A stretch of 7,171 nucleotides of DNA from Deltaproteobacteria bacterium (GTDB lineage: Bacteria > Desulfobacterota > Binatia > Binatales > Binataceae). The position numbers and the translations under genes are program-made. Position 1 is the stretch's first letter, and each line of letters begins with the position of its first letter. The notes beneath the pieces were generated by a model that saw nothing but the letters and a program-made list of their open reading frames with translations, searched no databases and had not been told where the DNA came from. Below are positions 1 through 6,358 of the stretch, in pieces. Location of the stretch: assembly GCA_021786815.1 (NCBI GenBank), contig JAJYMR010000120.1, positions 1 to 7,171 on the forward strand, read 5' to 3'.

Positions 1-58
1 CGAGTTGGGCGTATCTCATGGATGCGCGTTCCTCATTCCTCATCGGCTGTCCGTAAAA

Positions 59-85
59 TGTTCATTTCTGTTCAATTTTCGAACA
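59..85. promoter_or_regulatory. TGTTC repeat cluster, candidate operator
   Basis: TGTTCA occurs at 59-64 and again at 69-74, exactly 10 bp apart, so both copies lie on the same face of the helix. The second copy also forms an inverted repeat with GAACA at 81-85 (TGTTC, 7-nt spacer, GAACA). This is the geometry of a dimeric regulator site with an extra half-site. It lies about 190 bp upstream of the receptor start, so it could serve that gene or one to the left of the window. No regulator is identified. Five-base arms can arise by chance, so confidence is low. Confidence 0.25.
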
Positions 86-141
86 CCGCAAGACAAAACT
101 GCTCTTGCATTCACCGTCGGTCAACGGCTTGATCCGCATCA

Positions 142-172
142 CGAAATATATATTTCGAATAAATATATAAAT
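142..172. promoter_or_regulatory. AT-rich island with perfect palindrome, likely receptor promoter/operator
   Basis: Positions 142-157 are a perfect 16-bp palindrome, CGAAATATATATTTCG. From 144 to 172, 27 of 29 bases are A or T, in DNA that is otherwise GC-rich. The 9-mer AAATATATA occurs at 144-152 and again at 161-169. TATAAA at 166-171 could be a -10 element; the -35 position would then fall inside the palindrome (GAAATA, poor match), so a protein bound there could block or help polymerase. A start near 178 would give a leader of about 98 nt carrying both downstream hairpins. A weaker alternative is TTGCAT (187-192), a 17-bp spacer and TCAAAT (210-215). The palindrome does not resemble a consensus Fur box. 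Confidence 0.4.
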
Positions 173-216
173 CGGCGGCGAAACGCTTGCATGATTACGT
201 CGCTCCGGTTCAAATA

Positions 217-258
217 GGCGCGTTTGAGCGCGCCGCATACGCGCCCGCCAGGGCGCGT
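217..258 (+). promoter_or_regulatory. Two tandem GC hairpins in the receptor 5' leader
   Basis: Hairpin 1 is GGCGCG (217-222), loop TTTGAG, CGCGCC (229-234). Hairpin 2 is ACGCGCCC (239-246), loop GCCA, GGGCGCGT (251-258), a perfect 8-bp stem. No T-run follows, so neither is an intrinsic terminator. The purine-rich ribosome-binding stretch (262-272) starts four bases after hairpin 2 and is not paired in it. The four arms share one hexamer and its complement, so other pairings are possible (for example 217-222 with 240-245). The leader may affect mRNA stability or translation. I saw no cobalamin or other known riboswitch pattern. Confidence 0.45.
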
Positions 259-275
259 CTCGGGGGAAAGGACGG

Positions 276-2504
276 ATGAAGCGTCTCCTGCCCTATGCGG
301 CGATTGTCGTCTGGTGTGCTGTCTTCACGGCGATGGCGAACGCGGCCGGCCCGTCCGGGGCATCTTCGGCGGTCGCGTCGAATAATGGTCCGACGAGCAG
401 CAAGCCTGACGCTTCTTCCGCGTCGGCTCCGCCATCGCACAACAAAAAGAACTCGGCCGGAAAGAAAGTGGTTCTTGCGCCGGTGGTCGTGCACGCCCAG
501 CGCCTTTTGCCGTCGCGCCTGATGAGCAACAAGGAGGCGCTCAAGCAGCTCGACCGTAGCCCCGGAGCGGTCGCGCAGGTCACCGAGGAGCATATACGCA
601 GGCGCAGGTCCTCCAACCTGGGCGATGTGCTGGACTTCGTCCCCGGCGTAACGGCAGGCTCACGACAAGGGGCCTCGCAGGACAATCAGATATCGATCCG
701 GGGTTCGGGCATGGAGAGCAGGTACGAAACCTGGGGCATCAGCCTTCTGCAGGACGGGTTCTCGCTCAACCAGGCCGACGGGCTGGCAATCACGCAGCCG
801 CTCGACATGGATTTTGTAAAACGCATCGACGTCTACAAGGGAGCGAGTGCGCTGCGCTTCGGCGGCGACATGATGGGCGGCGCGATCAACCTGGTATCCA
901 AGACGGGATACGACGCGCCGGCGCTGGAGACGGATTCGGAATTCGGCTCCTACGGCTTTGTCAAGAATTATGTCGGCTCGGGCCACGTGGACGGGCGATG
1001 GGACTCATACCTGGGACTCAGTGACACGGAGATGGGAGGGTTTCGCGGCCACGAGATAGAGGTGCAGCGGCGGATGTTCGGCACGGTCGGATACACGGGT
1101 GACGACGGCGCGACCGTGCGCTTGGATACGTCGTACCTGAGTGACAGCGAAGACCTGCCGGGCGAGGTCACGCGCAGCGAGCTGATCGACAACCCGACAC
1201 AGCCCGACCCGACCTACCTTGCCGACCGCGCCGCACGCCAGTTCGATTTCGCGCGCACGGGCCTGACCGTGACGAAGCCGATCGGCGAAGACCAGATGCT
1301 CGAGCTCTACGGGCAGTTCTATTGGCACAACTATTCGAATCCGCTTCCATTCGCCATCGTCGAGGGAAGCACATACGCCTGGAACGGCGAGGCGCGCTAT
1401 CTCAATCATGCGCGGCTCTTCAACCACCGCAATTACCTGACCGCCGGCATTCAGTACGGCGGCACGATGTGGAGGGACCTCAATTACGCCAACGAAAAGG
1501 GTCAAACCGGCGCGATGCTCAGAAACCAGTGGGACCGCGCGCTCGCGCTCGGCCTGTATGCCGAGGATGACTTCGACGTGACGCGCAAGCTGAGCCTGGT
1601 GATGGGCGGCAGGCTCGACTACGCGAGACGCTCGGTATCGGGATTCGCGTCGACCAAGGATTATGCGCCGACAGGAGTGGTCAATTTCTTCTCGGGCCTT
1701 GAGCCGAAAGTCGGCTTCGTTTACCGGCTCGAACCGACCGTGCAGTTCTTCGGAAACATCAGCCGTGCCTATCAGCCGCCGATTCTCAAGGAGGAAGAGG
1801 CCCCCGACGAGAACCCCGCGACCGCCAGCGTCGATTCGCTCTTGCCGGAGCGGGGATGGCAATTCGAAACCGGCGCTCGCGGTTCATGGAAGAAGCGCTT
1901 CCATTGGGACCTCGCGGCTTACGATTACGAGATCTACGACGAGATTCTGAACTTCAACCGGCTTCCGTTCCCGGGCGCCAAGTTCGTCATTCCGAGCTAC
2001 ATCAACGCGCCGCACACGCGCCATACCGGGGTCGAGGCGGGGCTCGGCGCGACGCTGCTCAAAAACGTATCGCGCCTTTTTGGGATCGAGGGACAGCACG
2101 ACCAGATTGCCGCGCGAGTCGCCTACACGTGGTCGTATTTCCGCTTCGTCAACAATCCCACCTATGGCAACAACCAGATACCGGGACTTGCGCCCGAAAA
2201 CCGGATCGACGCGGAAGTTACATATCAGAACGACGACGGCTTCTGGCTGCAGCCCTACGTCTATACGGTGCCGGGCGGATGGGCGGTGAACAGCCTCAAT
2301 ACGGTTTACGCGCCGCCCTACAAGCTGGTGGGCGTGCGCGCCGGCTACAACTACAAGCCGTGGCATTGCCGCCTGTTCTTCGAAGCCTCGAATCTGATGA
2401 ACGCGTCGTGGGCCGCGGCGATTGCTCCGGACGCCGGCGACCAGCGCTATTTCGATCCGGGCGACGGGAGAAGTTTCTACGGCGGCATTAGATGGCATCT
2501 GTAA
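276..2504 (+). CDS. TonB-dependent outer-membrane receptor (FecA-like)
   Basis: This 742-residue protein should be an outer-membrane transporter that takes up a ligand using energy delivered by TonB. Residues 1-23 form a signal peptide with a likely cut after Ala-Asn-Ala. Residues 24-66 are a Ser/Ala/Pro/Lys-rich linker. A TonB-box-like hydrophobic stretch (LAPVVVHA) lies at 67-74. The plug spans about 90-212 and carries family signatures: LGDVLDFVPGV, QISIRGSG, LLQDGFSLNQADG and IDVYKGASALRFGG, ending at GGAINLVSK. The remainder is the beta-barrel, with typical late motifs such as LGLYAEDDF, GGRLDYARR and ISRAYQPP, and an aromatic-containing end, RWHL. Length is normal for the family. The plug resembles FecA-type receptors, but the ligand (iron chelate, metal or other) cannot be read from sequence. 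The start has a GGGGGAAAGGA purine tract just upstream. The end overlaps the next gene, a TonB, by 13 bp, so the two are very likely co-expressed. Confidence 0.95.
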   Translation: MKRLLPYAAIVVWCAVFTAMANAAGPSGASSAVASNNGPTSSKPDASSASAPPSHNKKNSAGKKVVLAPVVVHAQRLLPSRLMSNKEALKQLDRSPGAVAQVTEEHIRRRRSSNLGDVLDFVPGVTAGSRQGASQDNQISIRGSGMESRYETWGISLLQDGFSLNQADGLAITQPLDMDFVKRIDVYKGASALRFGGDMMGGAINLVSKTGYDAPALETDSEFGSYGFVKNYVGSGHVDGRWDSYLGLSDTEMGGFRGHEIEVQRRMFGTVGYTGDDGATVRLDTSYLSDSEDLPGEVTRSELIDNPTQPDPTYLADRAARQFDFARTGLTVTKPIGEDQMLELYGQFYWHNYSNPLPFAIVEGSTYAWNGEARYLNHARLFNHRNYLTAGIQYGGTMWRDLNYANEKGQTGAMLRNQWDRALALGLYAEDDFDVTRKLSLVMGGRLDYARRSVSGFASTKDYAPTGVVNFFSGLEPKVGFVYRLEPTVQFFGNISRAYQPPILKEEEAPDENPATASVDSLLPERGWQFETGARGSWKKRFHWDLAAYDYEIYDEILNFNRLPFPGAKFVIPSYINAPHTRHTGVEAGLGATLLKNVSRLFGIEGQHDQIAARVAYTWSYFRFVNNPTYGNNQIPGLAPENRIDAEVTYQNDDGFWLQPYVYTVPGGWAVNSLNTVYAPPYKLVGVRAGYNYKPWHCRLFFEASNLMNASWAAAIAPDAGDQRYFDPGDGRSFYGGIRWHL

Positions 2505-3343
2505 GGCAGATCCGTAATCCCGAGCGCGCCGAGGAGGCGGAGCGGAGCATATCGAGCGGGAATTGGACGGACGAACCTGAAGACGGACGTCGCGGGCGAT
2601 TGATGCCCGGCGCGTCCGCATTCCTGCTTTCGATCCTCGCGCACGCTTTGCTGATTGGCGGCGTCGTATGGCTCGTCGGGATTCCCAAAAAACCCGCGCC
2701 GGTCGAGCCTATCCGCATCTCATTGTTCGCTCCGGGCGGACCCGGCCTGAGGGCGGGACGGACGGCTTCGCCCGCTCCCGCCAAATCTCCTGTCCGGGTT
2801 CCTCGCGCAAGCAAAATCGTCGCGCCGCTGCATAAAACCAGGGTCTCGCGCCGCAAGAAGGTCCGGAAGAAGGTCACGCGGGCTCACGCGATTTCACGGC
2901 GCGCCGAAACCGCCGTCGTCGAAAAAAAACCGCCCGCGCAACCATCGGAGCGCGAGGCGAAAAACGCTTCCGGCACCGGCAACGTGACTTCCGGAGAGCC
3001 CGCAGGTGGTCACAAGGCAGGCGAGGAGAGTCTCGGATTGGCCAGCGCCGGTCCGTTTCCCGCAGGAACCGTGGCCCATCCACCGCGTATCCTGAAACGC
3101 GTGCTTCCTGTCTATCCGTTGCGCGCGCGCGTGCGCGGCATCGCCGGGCGTGTGGTTGTCGAAGTGATCATTGGCCGCGACGGCGGTATCCGCAATATCA
3201 AAGTGGTGCGCTCGATTGCCTTTCTGGACAAAGCCGCCGTGCGCGCGGTCCGCCAATGGCGGTTCAGCCCGGCGCGCAACGCGGACGGAACGCCGGTCAG
3301 CGTGATCGTGGATATTCCCGTGATTTTCACGCTCCAGGGTTAG
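2492..3343 (+). CDS. TonB-family energy transducer
   Basis: This 283-residue protein should span the inner membrane and periplasm and drive the adjacent receptor. One membrane segment lies at about 42-63 and contains Ser47-x3-His51, matching the conserved Ser/His pair in the TonB anchor that contacts ExbB/ExbD. Residues 64-196 are a linker, strongly basic at 116-137, with Pro/Ala patches but without the long Pro-Glu/Pro-Lys repeats of Escherichia coli TonB. The TonB C-terminal domain is at 197-281, with LPVYP (205-209), the GxVVVEVIIGRDG strand pair and AVRAVRQWRFSPA (249-261), followed by a last strand. The first ATG overlaps the receptor gene by 13 bp, which suggests translational coupling, but its ribosome-binding site is weak. 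An internal ATG at 2603 (residue 38) would give a 246-residue protein starting just before the membrane segment. ExbB and ExbD genes are not in the window. Confidence 0.92.
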   Translation: MASVRQIRNPERAEEAERSISSGNWTDEPEDGRRGRLMPGASAFLLSILAHALLIGGVVWLVGIPKKPAPVEPIRISLFAPGGPGLRAGRTASPAPAKSPVRVPRASKIVAPLHKTRVSRRKKVRKKVTRAHAISRRAETAVVEKKPPAQPSEREAKNASGTGNVTSGEPAGGHKAGEESLGLASAGPFPAGTVAHPPRILKRVLPVYPLRARVRGIAGRVVVEVIIGRDGGIRNIKVVRSIAFLDKAAVRAVRQWRFSPARNADGTPVSVIVDIPVIFTLQG

Positions 3344-3347
3344 GGCC

Positions 3348-3363
3348 GCGCGGCTTGCCGCGC
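3348..3363 (+). terminator. Weak hairpin after the TonB gene
   Basis: GCGCGGC (3348-3354) and GCCGCGC (3357-3363) are perfect complements four bases after the TonB stop. A two-base loop is too tight, so the realistic hairpin has five base pairs and a six-base loop. No T-run follows, so this is not a standard intrinsic terminator. It may protect the mRNA 3' end or be a chance feature of GC-rich DNA. Confidence 0.2.
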
Positions 3364-3392
3364 CCGAAAGTGCGTGTGCGCGCTCTACGAGC

Positions 3393-3421
3393 TTGCCGAG
3401 GAAAACCATCCAATCTATATG
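3393..3421 (+). promoter_or_regulatory. Candidate sigma-70-type promoter for the serine hydrolase
   Basis: TTGCCG (3393-3398) and TATATG (3416-3421) each match four of six positions of the -35 and -10 consensus and are separated by exactly 17 bp. Transcription would start near 3429, giving a leader of about 60 nt before the chosen ATG at 3488. If real, the hydrolase is not simply the third gene of the receptor/TonB operon. Confidence 0.4.
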
Positions 3422-3487
3422 AGGATTCGATGAGTTCGCGGCCAGTTGAAGCCGGAATTCGGCTCAAATCAAAAGAAGAGGGAGCCC

Positions 3488-4717
3488 ATGAGCAGCAAAT
3501 CGCCCGCCGCCGGCATGTCAGCCTCGCGCCTCGAAACGATCGACCGCTTCCTGCTGAGCCGTTATATCGACCCGGGCAGGATTCCGGGCGCCGTGATGCT
3601 CGTCGCGCGGCGCGGCGAAATTGCTCATCTGAGCACGCTCGGAATGGCCGACGTCGAGCGGCGCAAGCCGATGCGCGAGGACACGATTTTTCGCATCTAC
3701 TCGATGAGCAAGCCGATCACGAGCGTCGCCTTCATGATGCTGGTGGAGCAGGGAATGGTTGCGCTCGACGATCCGGTCGAGCGGTTCATCCCGGAGTGGA
3801 AGGACCTCGGCGTTTACCAGGGCGGATTCATGGAGACGTTTCGCACCGAGCGCCCGGCGCGTCCGATGCTGATAGTCGACCTGCTGCGCCATACGTCGGG
3901 CCTGACCTACGGCTTTCAGCAGACCACCAACGTCGATGCGGCCTATCGCAAGCTGCGCGTCGGCGAGCGCGTCCAGGGCGCGACGCTCGACGCGATGGTC
4001 CGCGACCTTGCGCGGCTGCCGCTCGAGTTCTCGCCGGGCAGCGCGTGGAATTACTCGGTATCGACCGACGTGCTCGGATATCTCGTCGGCAAAATTTCGG
4101 GCGTGTCCTTTGACGAATTTGTGCGCCGCAATATCCTCGAGCCGCTCGGGATGACCGATACCGGCTTTCACGTGGCGGCCGCCAAACGGGAACGCCTTGC
4201 GGCGTGCTACTCGGCGACGCCCAACGGCGCGATGATGCTGTTCGACGATCCGGCAAACAGCCCGTACCTTGAACCGCCGACGCTGTTTTCGGGCGGCGGC
4301 GGGATGGTGTCGACGGTGGGCGATTACCTGCGGTTCTGCAGGATGCTTATCCTCGGCGGGACGCTCGACGGCGCGCAGCTCTTGAGCCCCAAGACGATCC
4401 AGTTGATGACGCTGAACCATCTGCCGGGCGGCAAGGACCTGCCCGCGATGTCGCGTTCGCTGTTCAGCGAGGTGACGTACAATGGCGTCGGCTTCGGGCT
4501 CGGCTTCGCAGTGACGCTCGACACGACGAGAACGATGATTCCGGGCAGTGTCGGCGATTACTCGTGGGGCGGAGCGGCTTCGACCTATTTCTGGATCGAT
4601 CCGAAGGAAGAGCTGATCGCGATATTCATGACGCAGTTGATGCCGTCGAGCACCTATCCGATCCGGCGCGAGTTGCGCACGCTGGTGTATTCCGCGTTCA
4701 CCGAATCGAACGGCTAG
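3488..4717 (+). CDS. Serine hydrolase, class C beta-lactamase/EstB-esterase family
   Basis: This 409-residue protein has the beta-lactamase fold. The nucleophile motif SMSK (S-x-x-K) is at 72-75, preceded by the family signature FRIYSMSKPITS. HTSGLTYGF is at 135-143. The second motif, Tyr-Ser-Val, is at 189-191 in WNYSVSTDVLG, as in EstB-type esterases rather than the Tyr-x-Asn of true class C beta-lactamases. GGGGMVST (269-276) follows. The third motif position appears to be WGG (360-362, in SWGGAASTYFWIDP) instead of Lys-Thr-Gly. This pattern points to an esterase or related acyl hydrolase or transferase, not an antibiotic-resistance enzyme. There is no signal peptide, so it is probably cytoplasmic. 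I chose ATG 3488 over the in-frame ATG at 3446 because GAGGGAG (3478-3484) sits just before it and the 14 extra residues are polar and unlike the family. The substrate is unknown. It converges on the acetyltransferase gene. Confidence 0.93.
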   Translation: MSSKSPAAGMSASRLETIDRFLLSRYIDPGRIPGAVMLVARRGEIAHLSTLGMADVERRKPMREDTIFRIYSMSKPITSVAFMMLVEQGMVALDDPVERFIPEWKDLGVYQGGFMETFRTERPARPMLIVDLLRHTSGLTYGFQQTTNVDAAYRKLRVGERVQGATLDAMVRDLARLPLEFSPGSAWNYSVSTDVLGYLVGKISGVSFDEFVRRNILEPLGMTDTGFHVAAAKRERLAACYSATPNGAMMLFDDPANSPYLEPPTLFSGGGGMVSTVGDYLRFCRMLILGGTLDGAQLLSPKTIQLMTLNHLPGGKDLPAMSRSLFSEVTYNGVGFGLGFAVTLDTTRTMIPGSVGDYSWGGAASTYFWIDPKEELIAIFMTQLMPSSTYPIRRELRTLVYSAFTESNG

Positions 4718-4720
4718 GGG

Positions 4721-4753
4721 GACTCGACGGAGTCACGCGCAATAACAAATTGC
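4721..4753. other. Short inverted repeats between convergent genes
   Basis: The 58-bp gap between the convergent hydrolase and acetyltransferase genes holds two small perfect stems: GACTC (4721-4725)/GAGTC (4730-4734) with a four-base loop, and GCAAT (4739-4743)/ATTGC (4749-4753) with a five-base loop. This is where a shared terminator is expected, but neither has a GC-rich stem plus T-run, so the role is tentative. Confidence 0.2.
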
Positions 4754-4775
4754 TCGCGCGGCGGTACGATTCGCG

Positions 4776-5621
4776 TCAGCTTTCGAACATCAGCATGGCT
4801 GAGTCGCAGACCGGACGGTAGCCAATCTCCTGGTAGATGTGATTCGAAGTAGGATTTGCCAGGTCGGTGTACAGGAAGCAGAACTTGCGCCCTTCGTCGA
4901 GCATCCGCTGGCTGAGCGCTGCAACGCACACGCTCGCGTAACCGCGCCGGCGCATCTTAGGCGGCGTGTACACCATGCCGATCCTGATGCCGTGCGGGGT
5001 CGGCCCGGAAAACCCAGCCATCGCAACCGGGCTCCCGTCGATCCAGAAGAACAGCCCCGCGTTGCGCGCACCGATCCATCTGCGCGCGTCCGTGGAGACC
5101 TGAGGCTCGCCTATGTCGCGAACGAACGCGTTCATCCACTCGGTGGCGAGCGCGAGGTCCCGTCCGTCGCAACGACGAAGCTCGCCCCTGACGGGACGCG
5201 GGGGATTGAGGCGTTCGAGGCTGTAGATTCGCTGGGATTCAGCCAGTCTCGCTGTGGCGCCGCTGATGTCGCTCCATGCCTCGGCGAAGACATTCGCCTC
5301 CCGAGACGATGCGTTGACTCCCGGCAACCGATGCCCGGCGTCGTAAAGCTCGCGTGCAAGCTCCTTAATCGCGCCATCATTCACGGCCGTCGAAAGAAGC
5401 AGGTTGTGCGGCGGCGTCCGGAGCGCGACCAGTTGAATTCCCGTCGCGTTCTCGACCGCGAGCATCAGCGGCGGCTCGTCGCTGAAAGTCTGGCGGCCGT
5501 CGATTATGCCGGCCAGGATTCCGAGCACCAGGTTGTTCTCGGCCTCGCGCCGGACCAGGAAGTCTTTGACCTGCGCAAGAAAGGCGTACGCGTCGTGCCC
5601 GTGTGTGAAGGCGAACTCCAT
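4776..5621 (-). CDS. GNAT-family N-acetyltransferase
   Basis: This 281-residue protein should transfer an acetyl group from acetyl-CoA to an unknown amine. It has two parts. An N-terminal region (about 1-140) begins MEFAFTHGHDAYAFLAQVKDFL and includes HNLLLS. A C-terminal GNAT domain (about 145-281) has a beta-strand pair GLFFWIDGSPVAMAGF and the acetyl-CoA pyrophosphate-binding loop after VYTPP: RRRGYAS at 224-230, matching R/Q-x-x-G-x-A. The final FLYTDLANPTSNHIYQEIGYRPV segment is typical of the family. Two-part GNATs of this kind are common in environmental bacteria and mostly uncharacterised. The frame stays open upstream to an ATG at 5723, but the extra 34 residues are Arg/Cys-rich and unlike a real N-terminus. 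The ribosome-binding site before 5621 is weak, so the start is less sure than the identity. The substrate cannot be inferred from the neighbours. Confidence 0.9.
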   Translation of the reverse strand: MEFAFTHGHDAYAFLAQVKDFLVRREAENNLVLGILAGIIDGRQTFSDEPPLMLAVENATGIQLVALRTPPHNLLLSTAVNDGAIKELARELYDAGHRLPGVNASSREANVFAEAWSDISGATARLAESQRIYSLERLNPPRPVRGELRRCDGRDLALATEWMNAFVRDIGEPQVSTDARRWIGARNAGLFFWIDGSPVAMAGFSGPTPHGIRIGMVYTPPKMRRRGYASVCVAALSQRMLDEGRKFCFLYTDLANPTSNHIYQEIGYRPVCDSAMLMFES

Positions 5622-5660
5622 CGCAAGCCGCCCGACTCTCCGTTCGAGCGAAACACCGGC

Positions 5661-5669
5661 ACAATAGCA
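5661..5669 (-). promoter_or_regulatory. Possible extended -10 promoter for the acetyltransferase
   Basis: Read on the minus strand, TGCTATTGT is a TGn extended -10 followed by TATTGT, four of six matches to TATAAT. No good -35 lies upstream, as is usual for extended -10 promoters. Transcription would start near 5654, giving about 33 nt before the chosen start at 5621. That would exclude the longer reading from 5723. The rest of 5622-5830 shows no supported gene. Confidence 0.22.
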
Positions 5670-5830
5670 GGATGCGCCGCAGTAAATCCGCACTTCCTGG
5701 CGCAGGACCCGACGGCTCTCCACGAGCGGTCAAGGTCGTTTCCGGGAGTGCGGAAGATCCGAAGGACGCGCGCGGCCCAAGTCCGCGGGGCACGGCGGAC
5801 CGGGCTGGACGCCGGAACGGGATCGATGCG

Positions 5831-6127
5831 TTACAGGCCCTGGCTTTTCAGCGCCTGGATCACCCGGTCCATCCCCTGGTTGAATTCCGAAAGGGTCCGA
5901 ACTTCCCAATCGAGAAACGGATATGTGGGAATCTCGGTGAGCAGTTGCATGAGATGCTCCCCCGAGTCCGCGTTCACGATCCCAAAACCGCCTCCGTCGG
6001 GAAACAAATAGACGCAATCGTTGACGCCGGATTTCAGAAAACGGTTGATAACCTCTTTCTGGCCCTGAACCGCCGCACTGGGAAGCGGCGTGCCGGCGCG
6101 AATTTTCGCCATCACCAAAAACTTCAT
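5831..6127 (-). CDS. Muconolactone-isomerase-like small protein (dimeric alpha/beta barrel)
   Basis: This is a complete 98-residue protein starting MKFLVMAKIR, with no signal peptide or membrane segment, so probably cytoplasmic. It matches the general pattern of small muconolactone delta-isomerase/YciI-like proteins: a first strand (FLVMAKIR), a helix (QKEVINRFLKSG), strands CVYLFPDGGGFGIVNAD (38-54), a helix (SGEHLMQLLTEIP), then YPFLDWEVRTLSEF (69-82) and a closing helix. Members usually pair as ferredoxin-like dimers. The GGGFGIVNADS and YPFxDWEV segments are the best evidence. Strict muconolactone isomerase activity is not implied, because no aromatic-degradation genes are nearby. A clear AGGAG sits just upstream of the ATG (minus strand, about 6137-6141). 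It lies beyond the terminator of the cytochrome gene, so it should have its own promoter within 6128-6293, where I found no convincing elements. Confidence 0.8.
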   Translation of the reverse strand: MKFLVMAKIRAGTPLPSAAVQGQKEVINRFLKSGVNDCVYLFPDGGGFGIVNADSGEHLMQLLTEIPTYPFLDWEVRTLSEFNQGMDRVIQALKSQGL

Positions 6128-6293
6128 CGCTGCTTCTCCTGACCGAACTGTTGGTGGGACGGACCGTTTGTTGGCCCGGCATATCGTGTCCGCGCGTGCC
6201 CAAAATTCAGTCTAACGCCGGACGGTGTTAAGGCAATTGGAAAGTGGGCGCGCTCGGCTCGACACGCAGGCGACCGACGCGGAGCGCTTGCGG

Positions 6294-6329
6294 AAAAAAC
6301 AAACGGCGCGGGAAGCCCCGCGCCGTTTG
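6294..6329 (-). terminator. Rho-independent terminator of the porin/cytochrome transcript
   Basis: A perfect 13-bp stem is formed by 6300-6312 (CAAACGGCGCGGG) and 6317-6329 (CCCGCGCCGTTTG) with a four-base loop. On the minus strand it is followed at once by six T residues (plus-strand A-run 6294-6299). It starts about 30 bases after the cytochrome stop codon. There is no T-run on the plus side, so it acts on minus-strand transcripts only. Confidence 0.9.
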
Positions 6330-6358
6330 CGGTTATCAAACGTCCTCGATGACGCTGC

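Noticed and set aside
142..157. Fur box reading of the palindrome
   Set aside because: Receptors of this type are often Fur-controlled, but this palindrome lacks the GATAAT-type repeats of the Fur consensus.
5..217. 70-codon plus-strand frame in the upstream region
   Set aside because: It has no ribosome-binding site or recognisable motif, and runs through the AT-rich palindromic stretch that looks regulatory.
1..275. Cobalamin riboswitch upstream of the receptor
   Set aside because: Cobalamin receptors often carry one. I found no B12-box-like segment, and the leader after the likely promoter is too short.
1005..1862. 285-codon minus-strand frame inside the receptor gene
   Set aside because: The receptor on the plus strand has continuous family motifs through this region. 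The antisense frame has no recognisable domain and reflects codon bias.
3256..4113. Plus-strand frame overlapping the TonB end and the hydrolase, with an internal ATG at 3430 preceded by GAGGA
   Set aside because: The ATG at 3430 has a fair ribosome-binding site and its first residues (MSSRPVEAG) resemble the hydrolase start (MSSKSPAAG). The frame then becomes Arg-rich shadow sequence inside the hydrolase gene, so it is not supported as a gene.
3518..4420. 300-codon minus-strand frame opposite the serine hydrolase
   Set aside because: The hydrolase active-site motifs are all in the plus frame. The antisense product is rich in Arg, His and Ala with no domain.
3488..4717. Antibiotic-resistance beta-lactamase
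   Set aside because: There is no signal peptide, the second motif is Tyr-Ser-Val, and Lys-Thr-Gly is not seen. The esterase-type reading fits better.
4839..6011. 390-codon plus-strand reading frame opposite the acetyltransferase and isomerase-like genes
   Set aside because: It is longer than either gene beneath it but shows no domain or motif, has an Arg-rich composition typical of antisense frames in GC-rich DNA, and crosses two well-supported minus-strand genes and the gap between them.
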